Of a stretch of 64,000 bases of DNA, positions 36,201-51,200 are shown one piece after another; within the stretch, counting starts at the first letter, position 1, and every line of letters begins with the position of its first letter. The stretch spans positions 1,697,922-1,761,921 of the forward strand of contig NC_092678.1 in assembly GCF_964355755.1 (NCBI RefSeq). The letters are read 5' to 3'. Made by a program: the position numbers and the translations under genes. The notes below the pieces were generated by a model. That model saw only the letters and a list, made by a program, of their open reading frames with translations, was not told where the DNA came from and searched no databases. The stretch is from Antedon mediterranea (taxonomy: Eukaryota; Echinodermata; Crinoidea; Comatulida; Antedonidae).

Positions 36201-39200
36201 CAGAATTATTGCAAAAATCCCAACGCATTCAACACGTTGTCGTTGCGTTGTGTTTGCGTTGCGTTGAACGGCTTTCAACGTTTAGTTGTTTATTCAACGA
36301 AAGTCATTATCAGCATGTCAAGTAAACAATTAGTTATTTCAACGCTAGCTGCTGCAGCACTAGACTGGCCGATTGCACGCCTGAACGATCAGTAACAACA
36401 ACAGGCAAAATACCTATCGGCAGTCACTACCAGATATTTTAATATAAATAAAATATATATGAAGCTTAGATATATTTTTAAGTATTGAACGGACAGTTAC
36501 CAAATAAAACACACAGTGATATTTCCCAGTGTTTAGTGAAGGAAAACATCGAATAATAAGGTCGATGCCAAGTCTAACAGTTAACACTGTACTGTAGGCC
36601 TTCCGGGGGAAAACACGATCTCACGTCGTAAAATCAAACAACGTGGAAATTACTGACATCAACACACGAGGCCGCCACCCTGGTTTCCTCAAGAAAAACA
36701 CCACGTGTGTTATGACGTATTTAACGATCGTTAATGACGACGAAGTAATTAATTTTATTTAGGCCTACATTTTTTAGCTGTTCGAGATTCAAGAGATAAA
36801 GTTAAAATATTGTTTCTCTATTTTGGTTTTTATTTTATAATTGTCCCATTGTTTGTTGTAATGTAATTTGAAAGAACTAAAAAAATTGACGTGTCCGACA
36901 CCCATGAACCAATTTAAATCTTTATAAATCAAACAACATTACATTTTTAAGTACAAAAAGCGTTTTGAATACGTTAACAATAGAGCGTGTTGAATGTGTT
37001 GAACCCGTTGACCGTTCATTGACGACGTTAAACAATTGAATCCCATAGCGTTGAACGCGTTGAAAACGTTGCGCGTTTTGAAAAGCATCACACTGTAAAC
37101 TGATTAAAATGTTGGCTGTTCGCTCGCATATTCTCGCAACTCCCATCCCATTCATACCGTTTCAGGAGGAGGCCAATATAATTATATTAAGAAACAAAAC
37201 AATAGTATGTTAAAGAGAAAACGCCTAAACCTCGCCTGTAATAATAGATTGTCTTGCATCAGAATAAAGTGGTTCTTTATTCTGAATTGTTTGGTTATTC
37301 AAATATTTGTGGGTTACACCTTGGCGTGAATAATATGGTATGGCACAGGTTTTGATTTTAAAGAAAACGCCTAACATTGCCTATTGTCATCAAATTGGTC
37401 ATTCCTATTTCTTGGTTATTATATTTAACGCTTTTCTCTGCATGGGTTACGTTAGGCATCACAATAATTAATTTATAATATAATACATGATAATGATATA
37501 TTTATGGATAATAATAAAACTAAACGATTTTTTCCCTTTTAATTACGCGTTATTTCATAATGAATGAACTCTTCACCTTTCGATCAGTTCGTCCCTCACG
37601 TCACGAAAAGCATGCGTGAAAAAGACGACGACCATGCTGGATCGTTATGTTGGTGGTGTATTGTTACCTTCCATGGCGGCGGGTGTAGGCTACGTTGTTT
37701 TTACGCTGTTTTTATAAATCGAGAAAAATGTAGTACAGTACTGCGAAGTTTTTAGTTTGGAAATAATTAATTACGATGTGACCTAGCCTCCAAGATTCAC
37801 CGCCGCCTTAACTTTGGTATTTAATACTCCAGTTAATATAGGCACACAGTAATTAAGGACATGACCACTACTTTTAACTGCGATGGCAGACGCGGCTCAT
37901 ATACACACGGGGCCTACTCGTTAGTAGTAGGCCTAGCCTAGTGTAATATATTAAGCTAGGTTTCCGCGGAAAAATACACATTATGTTTGTTTTCTTAAAT
38001 ATTTGTAATACTGTATTTTATACTATTACTACTACTACTAATACACACTGGCAATCTGTAAATACCATACGAATCCGATTGTTCGTTATTTCAACGCAAA
38101 CTCAACGCAACACATTGTGTTGGTTGAATAAACAGTTCAACGAACTCAACACTTTCAACGCCAATGGACAACGCAGTTTCAACGCTGTCAACACTTTAAC
38201 AATGCGTTGAATGCGTTCAAAATCTGCAATAATTCTGTCCGGTACTGTACTAATACACCGGGGTAACCCCCTACTCATCTCGAAAGATGTACTAGGTTTT
38301 TTAAAGTGCACACGAGCAAGTTGTGTACACTGGACCTACGGTTTATAGTCCTTATCCGAGAAGACTCGTTCTACCACCAGAACCATGGAGTGAGTGAGCC
38401 TCGAACCCCTGCCGATGTTATGGCTACGTGATTACGGTTCCACTGTCTTAACCGCTCGGCCACTCACTTTGATCTCAGGAGCTCAGCATCCTGTTGTTAG
38501 ATTGCCTTGGTATACAGAGGCACTATACATTATACATATGCTTTGATATACTGTAACATTCAAGATATAATTCTTATATGCAAGTACTACAATTATTGTT
38601 GTTTACAAAATGATGCCTAAATGGCTATAAATAATAATTCAATTCCAATCAGGTAAACAAAGATTATTTACCAAGTTATACATTACCTGGAACATTGTAT
38701 GGGTAGGTTTTGAATTTATTTGTACATTGATAGGTGATTGTACTTTGAAATCGGAAAGAAATCAATATTGACAGATTAGGGGAGGCATATCTAATGAAAT
38801 TTTGAAAACCTATTTCCCTCATGGATCCGCTCATGATAACTTTCAGTGGTATGGTTTGATCTTGTTGCACACTCTTAACTTTAGGCACTGGCCCTAAGCT
38901 TTTTTTCAGCTAAATAATAATTGCCCATACTAGCAGACCAAATACTACAACCGGGCACATACTTTAAGATAACTTATCTTAATAAAATGTTTTACTAGAC
39001 TCTAGAGAGACTAGACTAGAGTTATCAATATTATTATGCTTATACTGTACCTGCTTCTTGATTGATACAATTCAAAACTATCATATACAGTATATATAAT
39101 AGCAGTCTTACTATCTGTCAACAACTAAATTTTGTACCAAAGCTTATTAATTTGATATTTATTAGATTGAATTTGTATACAGTATTTGCAAATTTGAGGT

Positions 39201-42200
39201 AATTGTACTTTGAATTGGAAAGCTGAGACAAATATGTTGAAATGGAAATATGTATAAATGTTAATTCTATACTATAAATGATTAATTTGTCTGACACACA
39301 AGGCATAGTAGTAGTTATTAAATTCAATGTTCAATTGGAATATTTATTTTATAATCTAGCTGATTATTATCTGAAAATTAATGATACACTTTTTTCTAAA
39401 ATAACTACCTGTAGAAATATTAATAATTAATATTTACTAATTAAGACACAGACAAAAAAGGTAGAGAGAGTTGATATATCCAGTATTAGCAATATGCAAA
39501 TGCATTGAAAATATCACAAAAATGTCAATTTTAATTAGCTATTCAATGTGTATTATAAATCCTTCAACAATTAACGACCAAATCCAATTAACCTTGTCGT
39601 AATTAACCCAAATATGCAGATTACTGTTGTCATTTTGATAGACAATTATGTCCATCTTCAAAACAAAACTTAATGTCTTAAAAGGTTTTAATAATCCCTG
39701 ATTGCATTATGAATCTGGTCATTTACATGCCAAAGCCTAGGTGTGGTAGAAAATGTAAAATCTGACAGCTGGGGTAGATTAGATATAGTGTAGTTTACTT
39801 CTGTAAATGCCATTGTTAATAGACCAGTAAAATAGGCCTTCGGGAATTAAAACTTGGTTTTGACACTCATTGTTAAGTGACTCTACAATCAACGCATTTT
39901 ATTAATATTTGTTGCACAATTAACCTATGTAATGAAAGTTATAATTCCATCACATCAAAGATGATGAGATTAGTTGATGACTTGTGCTATGGATTTATTT
40001 CAGTTCCAGCAAAGATGCGTCATGCTCGTATGCTGTGTTGAAGAATTAGGCTGCTTGTAACCTTTTTTCAAATACTTGCGTCAAGAAACTGCTGTTTTTC
40101 CAAATCACAATTACAAATATTTCAGTAAATTATAGTACTACTGTATAAACCTAAGTTGAGGTTTCTTAAACATTGAAAAAAAAATTAATCAATCAAATTA
40201 AATTTAAAATAAATTTGAAGCAATGACGAATTGGTATTAGAATTAATTACATTATGTTACGTTCATACGTTCTGTTACGTTCATGCGTTGCATGAATGTC
40301 TTTGTAATGCGTCATACTGAGGTGGGAACCAAGCTATTCTAGCACTGTGCTATACAATACCTGTAGATTTGAGACAACATGAAACTAATACTACAGTACT
40401 ATCTTGGTATTGGAATTAATTACATTATGTTATGTTTGTGTGTTTTGTTACGTTTATGTGTTCTGTTACGTTCATGCGTTGCATGAATGTCTTTGTATTG
40501 CGTCATACTGAGGTGGGAACCAAGCTATTCTAGCACTGTGCTATACAATACCTGTAGATTTGAGACAACATGAAACTAATACTACAGTACTATCTTGGTA
40601 TTGGAATTAATTACATTATGTTATGTTTATGTGTTTTGTTACGTTTACGTTGCGTGAACGTCATTGCGTTGCCTGGTCAGAACCAAGCTTTATTCTAGCA
40701 CTTGCGATACTATACCTGTAGCTTTAAGACAACATGTAACTAATACTACTATCTCGGTGATTGATACTGTCTCATTGCATTAAAAATTTAGAAGAAAACC
40801 CAAGTTCACCTTCTGAATATCTAATGCTATTCTGTCACTGTTATTAGATTTCAAGATTTGAGCCCACATGCAGCTTTTGTTTGTCTACCCAATACTTGTT
40901 TTACATGTGAAACAAGATTGTTATGTTTTATTTTACACCACAATATTTACATTTATTAAGTAACCATAGAATTCATTACAAAAGAGATATCGTTTATATT
41001 CTATGTACTGGTTGTGGTTACGAATAACTTATGATATTCATAAATTGATATGATGTACGTCATTATGTAACTCATAAATAATAGATAGAAATGAATTATG
41101 ATTGAAAATGAAATATTATGCTAATATGTTCTTAGAAATTGCTAGGACTAGTATGTCGATGGGATTGGATTGATTAGAATGCGTCACAAAAAAGTAATAT
41201 TTAACAACAAAAAGTAAAAAACAAACTGAACCTGGTTTGAACTTTGAGTGCGGATAACCAAAAACCGGAGATATTTTCAGTTATTAAACTAAACCAAGTC
41301 CAATAGTTACTTTTACTGACTACTGCCTGCCCAGTAAAACTAACCATGTAGCTAAAAATCCAAACGTGCGACTCCTGTTAAGTCAATCATTGTATTTAAC
41401 ATCACGGTTAAATTTTGGTAAAAGTATGCATGAAAATATCCAAATGTGAATGATGGTCAAATCAGATGATATTATAATGTCATCTGATTTGACCATCATT
41501 CACACTTGGCAATTGTGGTTAAAGTTACAGTACCGTTTTTTTAAGTCCAATGTGAACAAGGCTTTATACTATGTCTCTCTACTATTCCTGTAAGTTTACA
41601 ATCAAATCTACTTCATACTACAGAAATTAGGAAACATGTCATGTCTTGAACGAGGATTTCTAATTCTTCAATATAAACATTCTTTCAATTATTGCCTCTG
41701 GATTTAAAGCGTATTATTAGTAACACAGCAATGTTTGATTGAAAATAAACTTTCACTGTCATTAAATTTGTGAATTCCTTTGAATCACATATTTTATCAT
41801 CATAAATTCCTCTGCCTTCTTGACTCATAAAATTTATCTTTGTTCTTCACTATGTTCATTTAGGATGATTCAGGGAAAAGTAATCTATCAGCTAAAGGGT
41901 AATTAGAGACTTAGAAGAAGGGAATGAATCTACATCAAAAAGTTGAAAGTGTCAAAGCTTTAGGTTCATAAAGGTTTAAAGATGAACTCAATGTCCTCTT
42001 CTCTACTTTCCTTTCTTGTCCTTTCATCTTCTATTGTCTCACTCTTCCCTATTTTTCTTTCGCTATACTCCTTTTGTTCTTCTCTCTAATATTCTCCTTT
42101 CCTCTCCTTCTTTGTCCTTTCCTCTTCTTTCTATTATATCACTCTTCCCTATTTTTCTTCCTCTTTGCTTTAGTGTACTTTTATTTCTTTACTTTTACCT

Positions 42201-45200
42201 CGTACCACTTCTCCCTTTGTTCCACCTTGTTTTGTTCCCTTCTTTATTCTTCTTCACTTTGCTCTCTCCTCTCCTTCCCTTTGCTCTACTTATTCTCTCC
42301 TTCCCTTTACTTTGCTCTACCTATTCTTTCCATCTTCTAGTCTCCTTTCATTTCTTCTCCTTCCTCTTTTTCTTCCTTCTCTTACTTCCCTTTTCCTCAC
42401 CACTCCTCTGTTTCTCTATTAGCCTCTCTTCCTCCACTTCTCCTTCTCTCTAAAGTGGAGTTGCTTGTTTATAGAGAGGGATTACAAATCAAGTGAGAGA
42501 TTAATTTCTTGTCAATATCATAACTTCAAATTAAATTATTATACATTATGAAACATTTATAACATATGAATCAAAATTGTTGATGTACAGTACTACTTAT
42601 TATGACATTGTTATCACCAGTTCCATGGTTTCCTTTTCAATCAGATCTATGTGAAAATAATATGTTCATAGTATGTTTTCACATTATCGTTGATATTTAT
42701 AGATTATTTCTTAATAAGATCGGATAATGATTTGGTTTATATTACATTACATATACTGTATTCTCTTAGTATGAACTCTTACTAATGATAATAGCGTTTA
42801 ATACTCTGTCAAAATAGATTGGCCTGGTTTATCGAGCCAGGTGCAGATATTTTACGAGACAGCCGAGTATTATAATTTCATGTTTTTAACAGTTATTAGA
42901 AGTGTTCCATCAAGCTTATGATTTTCATTAAAAAAAACTTTTGTGTAGGTGTTCTGACGACAATGTTTTAAATTGTATTCAAATCAATTTAGTCGATTGT
43001 TGATACTGTATATAAATTGTCCATAATAGGCAAATTCTGTAATTTATTATAGGCTAGAAGTCATCAAACATGTATCACAGTACAGAGAACCAAGGCATCA
43101 TTTAATATGTGAAGGGTTTACTGTTGTTTTATGTTATTGTTGTTATGTTCACTGTAATGAAGTAATATAATAATATTCCTACATTTTACGTTATCTGGTT
43201 TATTTCATCACCTCCCCACCTTTTCCTTTCAGCTTTCTTGGAATCAAAGGGTCTATTGTTCTGAGAATATTCTTCTTCATTTTTAATTGGTTAGGTTACT
43301 TCACCTCATCACTTTTTATTGGTGAATTCTCAGATTCTGATTTGAAAAAGAAGCGGGTCAAAGGTAATTTAAATCAGTAGGAGAGTATGCTCAAACTTAG
43401 CTACAGTATGTTTAAAGATGACATGCTCTGTCAGAGTTAAGCTCTTCACTATCAAACTTTATGTGCCCATATATGGACATGATGATGTCATATCACTACC
43501 ATAGTTGGGCACATCACTTCCATATTTAGGCACATCATACCTTTTTTGTCAAATTAGTTTAATAGTGTAGACAGAGCTTTAGTTTAGCTTTTTCTGTGTT
43601 TAAATGCAAAATCAATGCATCAGTTAAACATCTCTAGTGTTTGTAAACACAACGTTTGTTTTCTACTTCTTCCAAGCATGTTTAATACATCATTTGTCAC
43701 CAAACTAATTTGATTAAAGACACAATAATCTCATCATTGATTGTCACAAGAATTAGTAATCACAAGTGTTATTTTCACAGCTGGTCACAGAGTAATTTTG
43801 TTGCAGAGCGATTATTTCGACAAATTGTTGCCGTAAGAATTGACAAATGTAAATACATTTAACAATGTGTGTTTTGAAGTATAGCACATCTAGATCAATT
43901 CCATCTTGATGGGTTTCTTTGTAATGTGAAATTGTTTTCTATGTTGATAACGATTCATGGCAAAATTTGTATGTAAATATACTTGATTGACATACAGTAT
44001 TAAGATTTGTAATTTATTTAGCAATTCTGAGCATACTGTCATTTTTCATACTGTGTTCTAATGTTTCTTGTGTGCACAGTAGAGACCCCTATTAAGGAGA
44101 CACCTTCAGGACCCAACAGTGTCCCTAAACAGGGTTGGCCGCAGTGCAAAAAAAAGTATTGCCGTTTTGTTTCAAAGGGAAGTTTCCCCTGTAATAGGAG
44201 TGTCCCTTAAATATTAGGATGTTCCAAAAAAATATATTTTGATCATAATTTAATATTTCAACTTTTTTTTAAAATTATAGGTTGAACATGACTATCATCT
44301 TGAGGCTCTCGCTGAACTACAGTCAAAGGTCAGACCCCTTCCAGGTTAGTACTGTATATATATTTATAACAATTGAATAAATCTGTGAAAATTCTCTTTA
44401 AAAACATTTACACAACTATGTAAGGTAAGTTCCTTGTTTGCTGTGTTTATATTGTATAGCATGTGTCATGTTTTATTTCGCATTCTAACCTTTGAACTAT
44501 TTAATTTGCATAATGACCATATATGTCAATTGACTGCCATTAAAACTTGCAATGTATATTAATACATGTAATGCTGCATGTTTTCAATATATTTTATGAT
44601 ATAATAAAAGTTTAACATGGGTTTTGTAATTTCCTGTAGATCATCATTGTATTAGATTCTGAAGACTGCCATATTTTTAATTTTTTAAATCCATATTCAT
44701 TTTTATAAATATTCAAGGATGAATATTATTATTCTTATTCACAAACACAAATTAATTTTGATTATAATTTAATACCTACATAAATACAGTATATTATTCA
44801 AAATGAAGACATAAACATATTTGCAAATTTTGTTTGCCAAAAAATATATTGTAAATGTAAAAAATATTCTAGTTCAGTTACTGCAGTAACTACATTGTTA
44901 AAGCAATAACATGTATGCTTTTAGTTTGTTTCTATGAGGCATTAAATAAACAGGTTAATGAGAATGCAGTTTTACTGCAGTAGTCTATTTCGTGCCTAGC
45001 TTACCTGAATAAACCGCTAATAGCCTTTCTCTTTGAAGATAATAACTCGAAAAGTAGAAATTTTCATTGAGCACTCCTCTTCAAAAATGGTATAGTCCAT
45101 AAACTACTGCAGTAATTTATAATTTTAACATGGTCCTATTTTATTTTATATTTTGAATCAAATATTCATTCAGAAGATTTATTTCAAAAATATTTAAGTA

Positions 45201-48200
45201 TCAAGCCACATGCAGGTAAATTAATTTGTAAACAATTAATTTTTGTGAAATAATTGGTAAAAAAGGGCTTCATTTCAGATTTAATAATTTATTAAATGTT
45301 GAAATTCTAATCTTCATTTCAAATTTAACTGTAACTAATTTATAACTAAATTTCAAAATAATTGTTAATTAAAAATTCATTTGTTGTTTATTTGCATGTT
45401 TTTTTTAAGTGCTGTAAATAACCCATTTGAAAAGATTCATTTAGGATCATACTGTATATTTGTTGTTGGGCCAATTATATTTCTCATATTTCCCTTTGCA
45501 AAAAAAGGATTGATTTTAGTATGACCACTTGCATCAGCAAAAGAAATTTGCTTAAAACATAAAAACAAAATGGCTACTCCTACTGTATGCCATTTTATGG
45601 AATATCCACTAGTACATTCCTCATGTTTTTAAACCATAATGAACCATGTCAAAATGATTATACTGCAGTTACTGTAGCTTTTTTGAGTAATCATACACAG
45701 TACAGTAGCTCATAAAATTTTAAATTGAAAAATAAGTATACATCATTGCAGTAAAAAAAGTAATTACTGCAGTAACTGCAGTAGAATAATTTAGAAATAA
45801 TCCATAATGAATGTACAGTATCTGCATGATTTTTATTTTAAAATAAGTTTTGTGTTCTTTGCATTTTTTAAAAACTGCTCTTTTTTTTCTTTTAAATTTG
45901 TGTTTGTACATTCTCCATTCTTTGCATTAAATCATCCCTTCGCACGTTATCACTTCATCAGCTCATGTTCTTGGTCAGGCTTTGGGGATATCGGTACCAT
46001 CAGAGGACCAGCCTCCAATTCTGCCTTATAAGCGTAAGTTTAATTAATGAGTTTAAAATCAATTTATATCATTTTTAACCGTATCGTAGTAAAAAATTTG
46101 AATTCCATATATATACATATAGTAGCTCTATTAAGAAATAACAATTGTTAAATTAGCAATAACATAAAACTAAAAAAATCAAATTTCATAGTAGATTACA
46201 TTCATCATTAAATTAACTTCCTTGATCATTGATTAATGTCATGATACAGTGTAATTGTTAAACTACTTTGTGTCCGGAAGCTAAGTAAATTGGTCAGATG
46301 TTTTGCCCTACTCTGGTGTAATTGCACCATGTAGTGAACTGCGACTGTGAATTGCGAAAAAGTTCTAGGATGGGACTCGAACCCATGACCTCCAGGTCAC
46401 TATCCTGGCGCCCATATAGTAGACCACCAAGCTAGTCTGGTCAAGATTCAAGCCCAAGGAAGCAGCCTGTACTGTACTATGTTACAATATACTAAATACA
46501 CAATAAAACAAAATCAGAGTAGTGCAAAATATTTAACCAATGTCATAGAAATTTCAATACAATAATAAAATATACATACATAATTTATATTGAAATTTAG
46601 CATAATTATAATAATCCTTAATTAACTTTTGTGTAGCAAAAGATTAGTCTCCAATTAATATTTTCCTCGATAAATACTGTATTAATATTAATTAATTCCT
46701 TACTTGACTATAAATAATTTTACTGTATAATTTAACATAAAACGGTTTAACATTTCTTAACTCAATGTAAATAAAGATTTGTCCATCTTGTAGTCGATAT
46801 AAAATTGTTTTAGCTTGACTACATTTACATTCCACTCTCCCCTACCACTTTGGCACATGTGCTCTCAGAATCTTCAGCACCTCCGACAACACCCCCTCTC
46901 CTACCAAAAGTTTCTTTATCTTTAAATTTACCGACGCCTTTTTTTTTATCACCTTTTCTTTAATTTCACCCATAATTTCTTTTAATTTATTTTTTATACA
47001 CTAATTGCATTACATTTCTATTTGTTCTACCATTTATTTTGATTTAAAATTTCATTTAATAAAACCAAAATCTCTAAACAAAAGTTCAGCCAATGTTTGC
47101 TTCGTCTTTGTCATTTTGAAAGTCCAAACTAAACTCATATCACCATTAATGTTGTTGATTATGCTTTTTAATTATAGTCAGATAGATTTGATATTGTTGA
47201 TTTCATTTATTTTCAATGGTTTTTATGTATTTTAATATGTTTGGGATTGAAACAAGCTTTAAATGTTATATTTTATTAATTATTTTTTCAATAAATTATT
47301 CAAAACTAAATTCATTTCAGGAATTGTATTTTATTATTGAATGCCAAATATTTTGTAACTTTTTTTTAGGTTACTTTACCATAAATTGCAATTATTATTT
47401 CATTATAAAAAAAATCATTTAATTTGAATGTTTAGTTATCATTTCATAATTTTCTTATTTTGCTTTTTTTTTTTTGCTGCACACATAATCAAAACCAGAC
47501 CCCTTAAAGAAAAGCACCCGACTGGTGCAGAACGATAACGAAACAAGAAAAAGTAAATCAACACATCGTGCAAAAACTCCCCCTGCTGTTGCAGAGAAAA
47601 AGACACGCGGCCAATCGGTCAAAGAACAACGGTGCTACGATAACATTCCAGAGGCTGACTACGATGACGATACGCCAATTGGCAATGAGGAGACAGATTC
47701 AGACGTACCTGTAATGGCGGTACGGCCTACGGTACAAAAGGGTAAACACGTTCGTAGCTCAACATATAATGGCACCAGTTCCTTTACCGAGCAAAAAAGA
47801 AATGGTGTAGAATCTCCTGCTGCCAAAAATGTACCAAAACAAAACAATGCTAAACATTCTAGGCATAAGACTGTTGATGTTGCATATGACCATAACGCAA
47901 ATCCGAAATCACCGATTGCGAAGACGCCAGATAAATTGCCATATCACCATCAGTGTAAGTCTTGTTGCCGTGCATGTTCACGCTTGATTGGTTTCTGGAT
48001 CACTAATCTTTACGTGTTCTCAATCTTGGTGTTTGTTGTCTGCTAAAAGTCTCTTCTGGTGTAATCTTTTACTTGTGCATATAATATTTCTTTATTGATA
48101 TAATTGTCCATTTTACCCTCTCCTTTAAATTGATGTGTTTCTCACATTTCATCAGTTTGGTTCCTGGTTTAATAATCTCATACTTTCGCACGATTCCGTG

Positions 48201-51200
48201 TTTGCTGTTTTCCATTTTTTACAACTCGTGATCATTTCCTCACAGTTTGGTTCCTGGTTTCTTATTTCCATAATTGTAAATTTGCTTTGTTTTCCGTTTT
48301 GCACAATTAATTTTTTTCTGTTTTGTATTTTATTGTTAATTTATTGTTTGGTTTCTGGTAACATTTCCCCTCAAATCTTAGTATGCTTTTTATTTTCTTA
48401 AAATTTATATTTTCTGCTATATTTGTTGTCAATTATTTGCTAAATAGTTCTTGCTTGTTCCATCTGCCTCGTTTTTTTTTTTCACCTCTGTACATGTTTT
48501 TGTTTGGTATGTGGAAGAATAGAAATTGCACTTGTGCATAATACAGTACAAACATTCTAAAAATATAATTTTGTATATGTCTTAACAAACTATATTATTA
48601 TTAACTATAATATTTTTCTATATATACACTATTTTCAAAATATGCAAATGTTACATTCCATATTTAGTTATTTATTTTGTTATATTTTATATAAGTTATT
48701 CTTTGTTTTTTCTAGTATCTTGTTTTTGACATTTTTAGAGAGAAACCTTGTTGCAAAAATACCTCTTTATGATACCGATAATGGTATTGTAAATCCTCTA
48801 TGTTTTATCTAATGCTACCATATTGGTCAAATAACTAAATTTCTGATATTGCTTTCAAAACGATTATTAGGCAACTTTAAAATGTAATGAAGCGAATACC
48901 AGAATGGTTATATAATGTATGTGCACTTCAGCTTTAATATAAGCGATATCAAGCTATAAAAGTTGATGATTATCAAAGAAATATTATATAAAAGCAAACT
49001 CTGAAAAGTGAGGGTTTTTTTTTCAGAGTTCTTCATTAGATCAAAGAGAAATATCTTTAAAATGTTCGTATTGCATAGCATCAAGCATGGCAACTTTTTG
49101 CAGAAGTTTTAATTCTACTGTTCGGCACCTATGATTAATAGTTTGTTTACGTTTACAGTAGTAAATGTTTCAATGATTTCTGTCACTGTATTTGCGTCTC
49201 AAGGTTAAACTTAGAAATAGAAAATCTAGTGCTTTTTCCTGTTACTTTATTGTGTATTTTGCTGTAGAAGAAAACACTACATAGTACAGACTTACATCTA
49301 TGTCATTGGAATTGTGCCAATATCTTTGCACATTTACGATTATCCTATTAAGTTCAACGGACTCAGTATTAGCCGTCGTGATTAACGAATCATAACGCAT
49401 TTAGTGTGTAGATACTTATGCTGGTGCCAAATTGTATATATTTAATGTGGTTATAGTCCTATGGGAATTGCCTATAGATGTGGGTGTATACGTAGTATAT
49501 GTCATTAACGAATATGTGGCCTTGGGAACGCAAAACATTTCAAACTATTTGACACAACTGCAGCTTTTAATGAATGCTAATTTAAGTTAATGGTTTTGAA
49601 AACATTCTGTAACTTTCTACATTTTATTGTGATCTTATTTTAGTGAAATTTGCAACATTTTTTAGGCATATCAAAGTAAAATGAACGGGTATGAAATAAA
49701 TGGTTCATTAACAATATCATCTTGCTTTTGTTAGTAGCCTTCGTTTGTTTATTTTTCTGTTTATCCTAGAGAATGGGTAAATGTTATTTCTAAACAGCTT
49801 ACAGTAGAACCCCTCTTGTTCAGGGTACATCCCTATTAAGAGGACACTTGACAATATGTATGTTTACCACAACTACCAACTTCTATTGAGGCGACACCCT
49901 TATTAAAGGATCACTCGCGCAATGGTGTCCCCTTTAATAGATCTTCTACTGTAATATGTTTTAAAACTATAGCCAAATCTCTATTCAGGGAACAACCCTG
50001 TTATTTAGGAGACACATTATTGGGTCCATTATTAGGGTATCTTCTCTAATGATTTTCAAAATTAATTCAACAAAAAACAATATTTAACAAATTGGTAATC
50101 ATTATTTTAACAGGTAATAGCATTACTAGGCAAAAGGAGAAGGAGGACGAGGAGGATGAAATTCCATCTTTTCTGAGTCGTAAGTTAAAGATGATGTTAC
50201 CAAAAAAAAAAAAAAATGGTGGAGATGATTACTAACACCTTTTTTTATTGACTAAAGGCAGATTTGTTTACTAACAAATTTTCTTATCAACTATGGCGCA
50301 GATGTTGACTAATATTTTTTTATTAATTTAATGATATTGTTTATTTTTACAGCTAATGAGTTGGTGCATGAAAAAAATATTTTTGTGATTTATGATTGTT
50401 TTTTATTGTGCCATACTTTCTCGGATATAAATTTTGTTAATGCGTATTGATGGAGAGTTAAGTTTATTTTTTTATTCCATTTTAACTTTTAATAATCAAC
50501 TTATGTTTGTTTTCTATCCTTAATAATTTCAACAATTTACAAATTATTGTGCTTTGTTTTCTAAAATTATTAAATCTTAATGCCAAATTAATAGAAACAA
50601 AAATAATAAATTTCATAATTAGTTTTCATATTTTTATCCACGTAGGAATTATGTCAAAATTGTTCTTTTGTATTTACTGCAGTAACTGAATTTTTTAGTT
50701 GAATAACGTATGATTTTATTTTATTTCAATGTAAAAGTCTTGAACTGAAAGTAAACAGTGTATATGATAAACGAAAACGAGCAAACCAAAATGTAGTTAC
50801 TGCAGTAACTGAAAGTAAACAGTGTATGATAAACGAAAACGAGCAAACCAAAATGTAGTTACTGCAGTAACTGAAGTAGAATCATTTTGACATGATACTA
50901 TATATTATTTCTCTTTACTACTAATCTTTTTTTATTAGTAAATCCATACTTGACATCAGTTCTTAGATTCAGTGTATTTGAAGGACCCATTTAATCTAAA
51001 GCTCTGTCTACACTATCAAATTAGTTAAGGTAGTAATATGCCCAAATATGGTAGTGATATGACATCATCATGTCCATTTTATGGGAACATCACATATCAC
51101 ATACAGTTTGATAATGTAGACAGAGCTTTACTTACTGTGTATGCCCTTCTTTACTGATCTGACTAACACTTTTTCATGATTTCCATTAAAAATACAATTT

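Larger units (their letters stand above)
24491..44280 (+). other. Intron 2 of the SH3-FAM107 gene, 19.8 kb, repeat-filled
   Basis: Holds the hairpin at 24851-25003, MITEs at 26609, 28710, 30353 and 43439, the minisatellite at 29949, the LINE at 31081-34500, the TIR element at 36188-38250, a SINE at 38256, a 3-copy repeat at 40231, a hairpin at 41440 and a polypyrimidine tract at 42000. A possible alternative terminal exon begins at 27527. Other splice-like sites (40002, 41864) do not keep phase. Confidence 0.65.

Noticed and set aside
41864-41898. Exon-like segment (TTTAG before GATGATTCAGGG, then GTAATT)
   Set aside because: 35 bp cannot be inserted between exons 2 and 3 without breaking the phase, and the donor is weak.
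42016-42453. 145-codon open frame, hydrophobic-looking
   Set aside because: It lies wholly in the polypyrimidine tract. Absence of stops follows from base composition, and overlapping frames read the same Leu/Phe/Ser/Pro mix.
45979-46033. Alternative acceptors for exon 4 of the SH3-FAM107 gene (45979 or 46004)
   Set aside because: Acceptor 45979 gives a stop in the required phase. 46004 is possible and in phase, but 45962 has the better upstream pyrimidine context and gives a longer open exon. 46004 remains an alternative.
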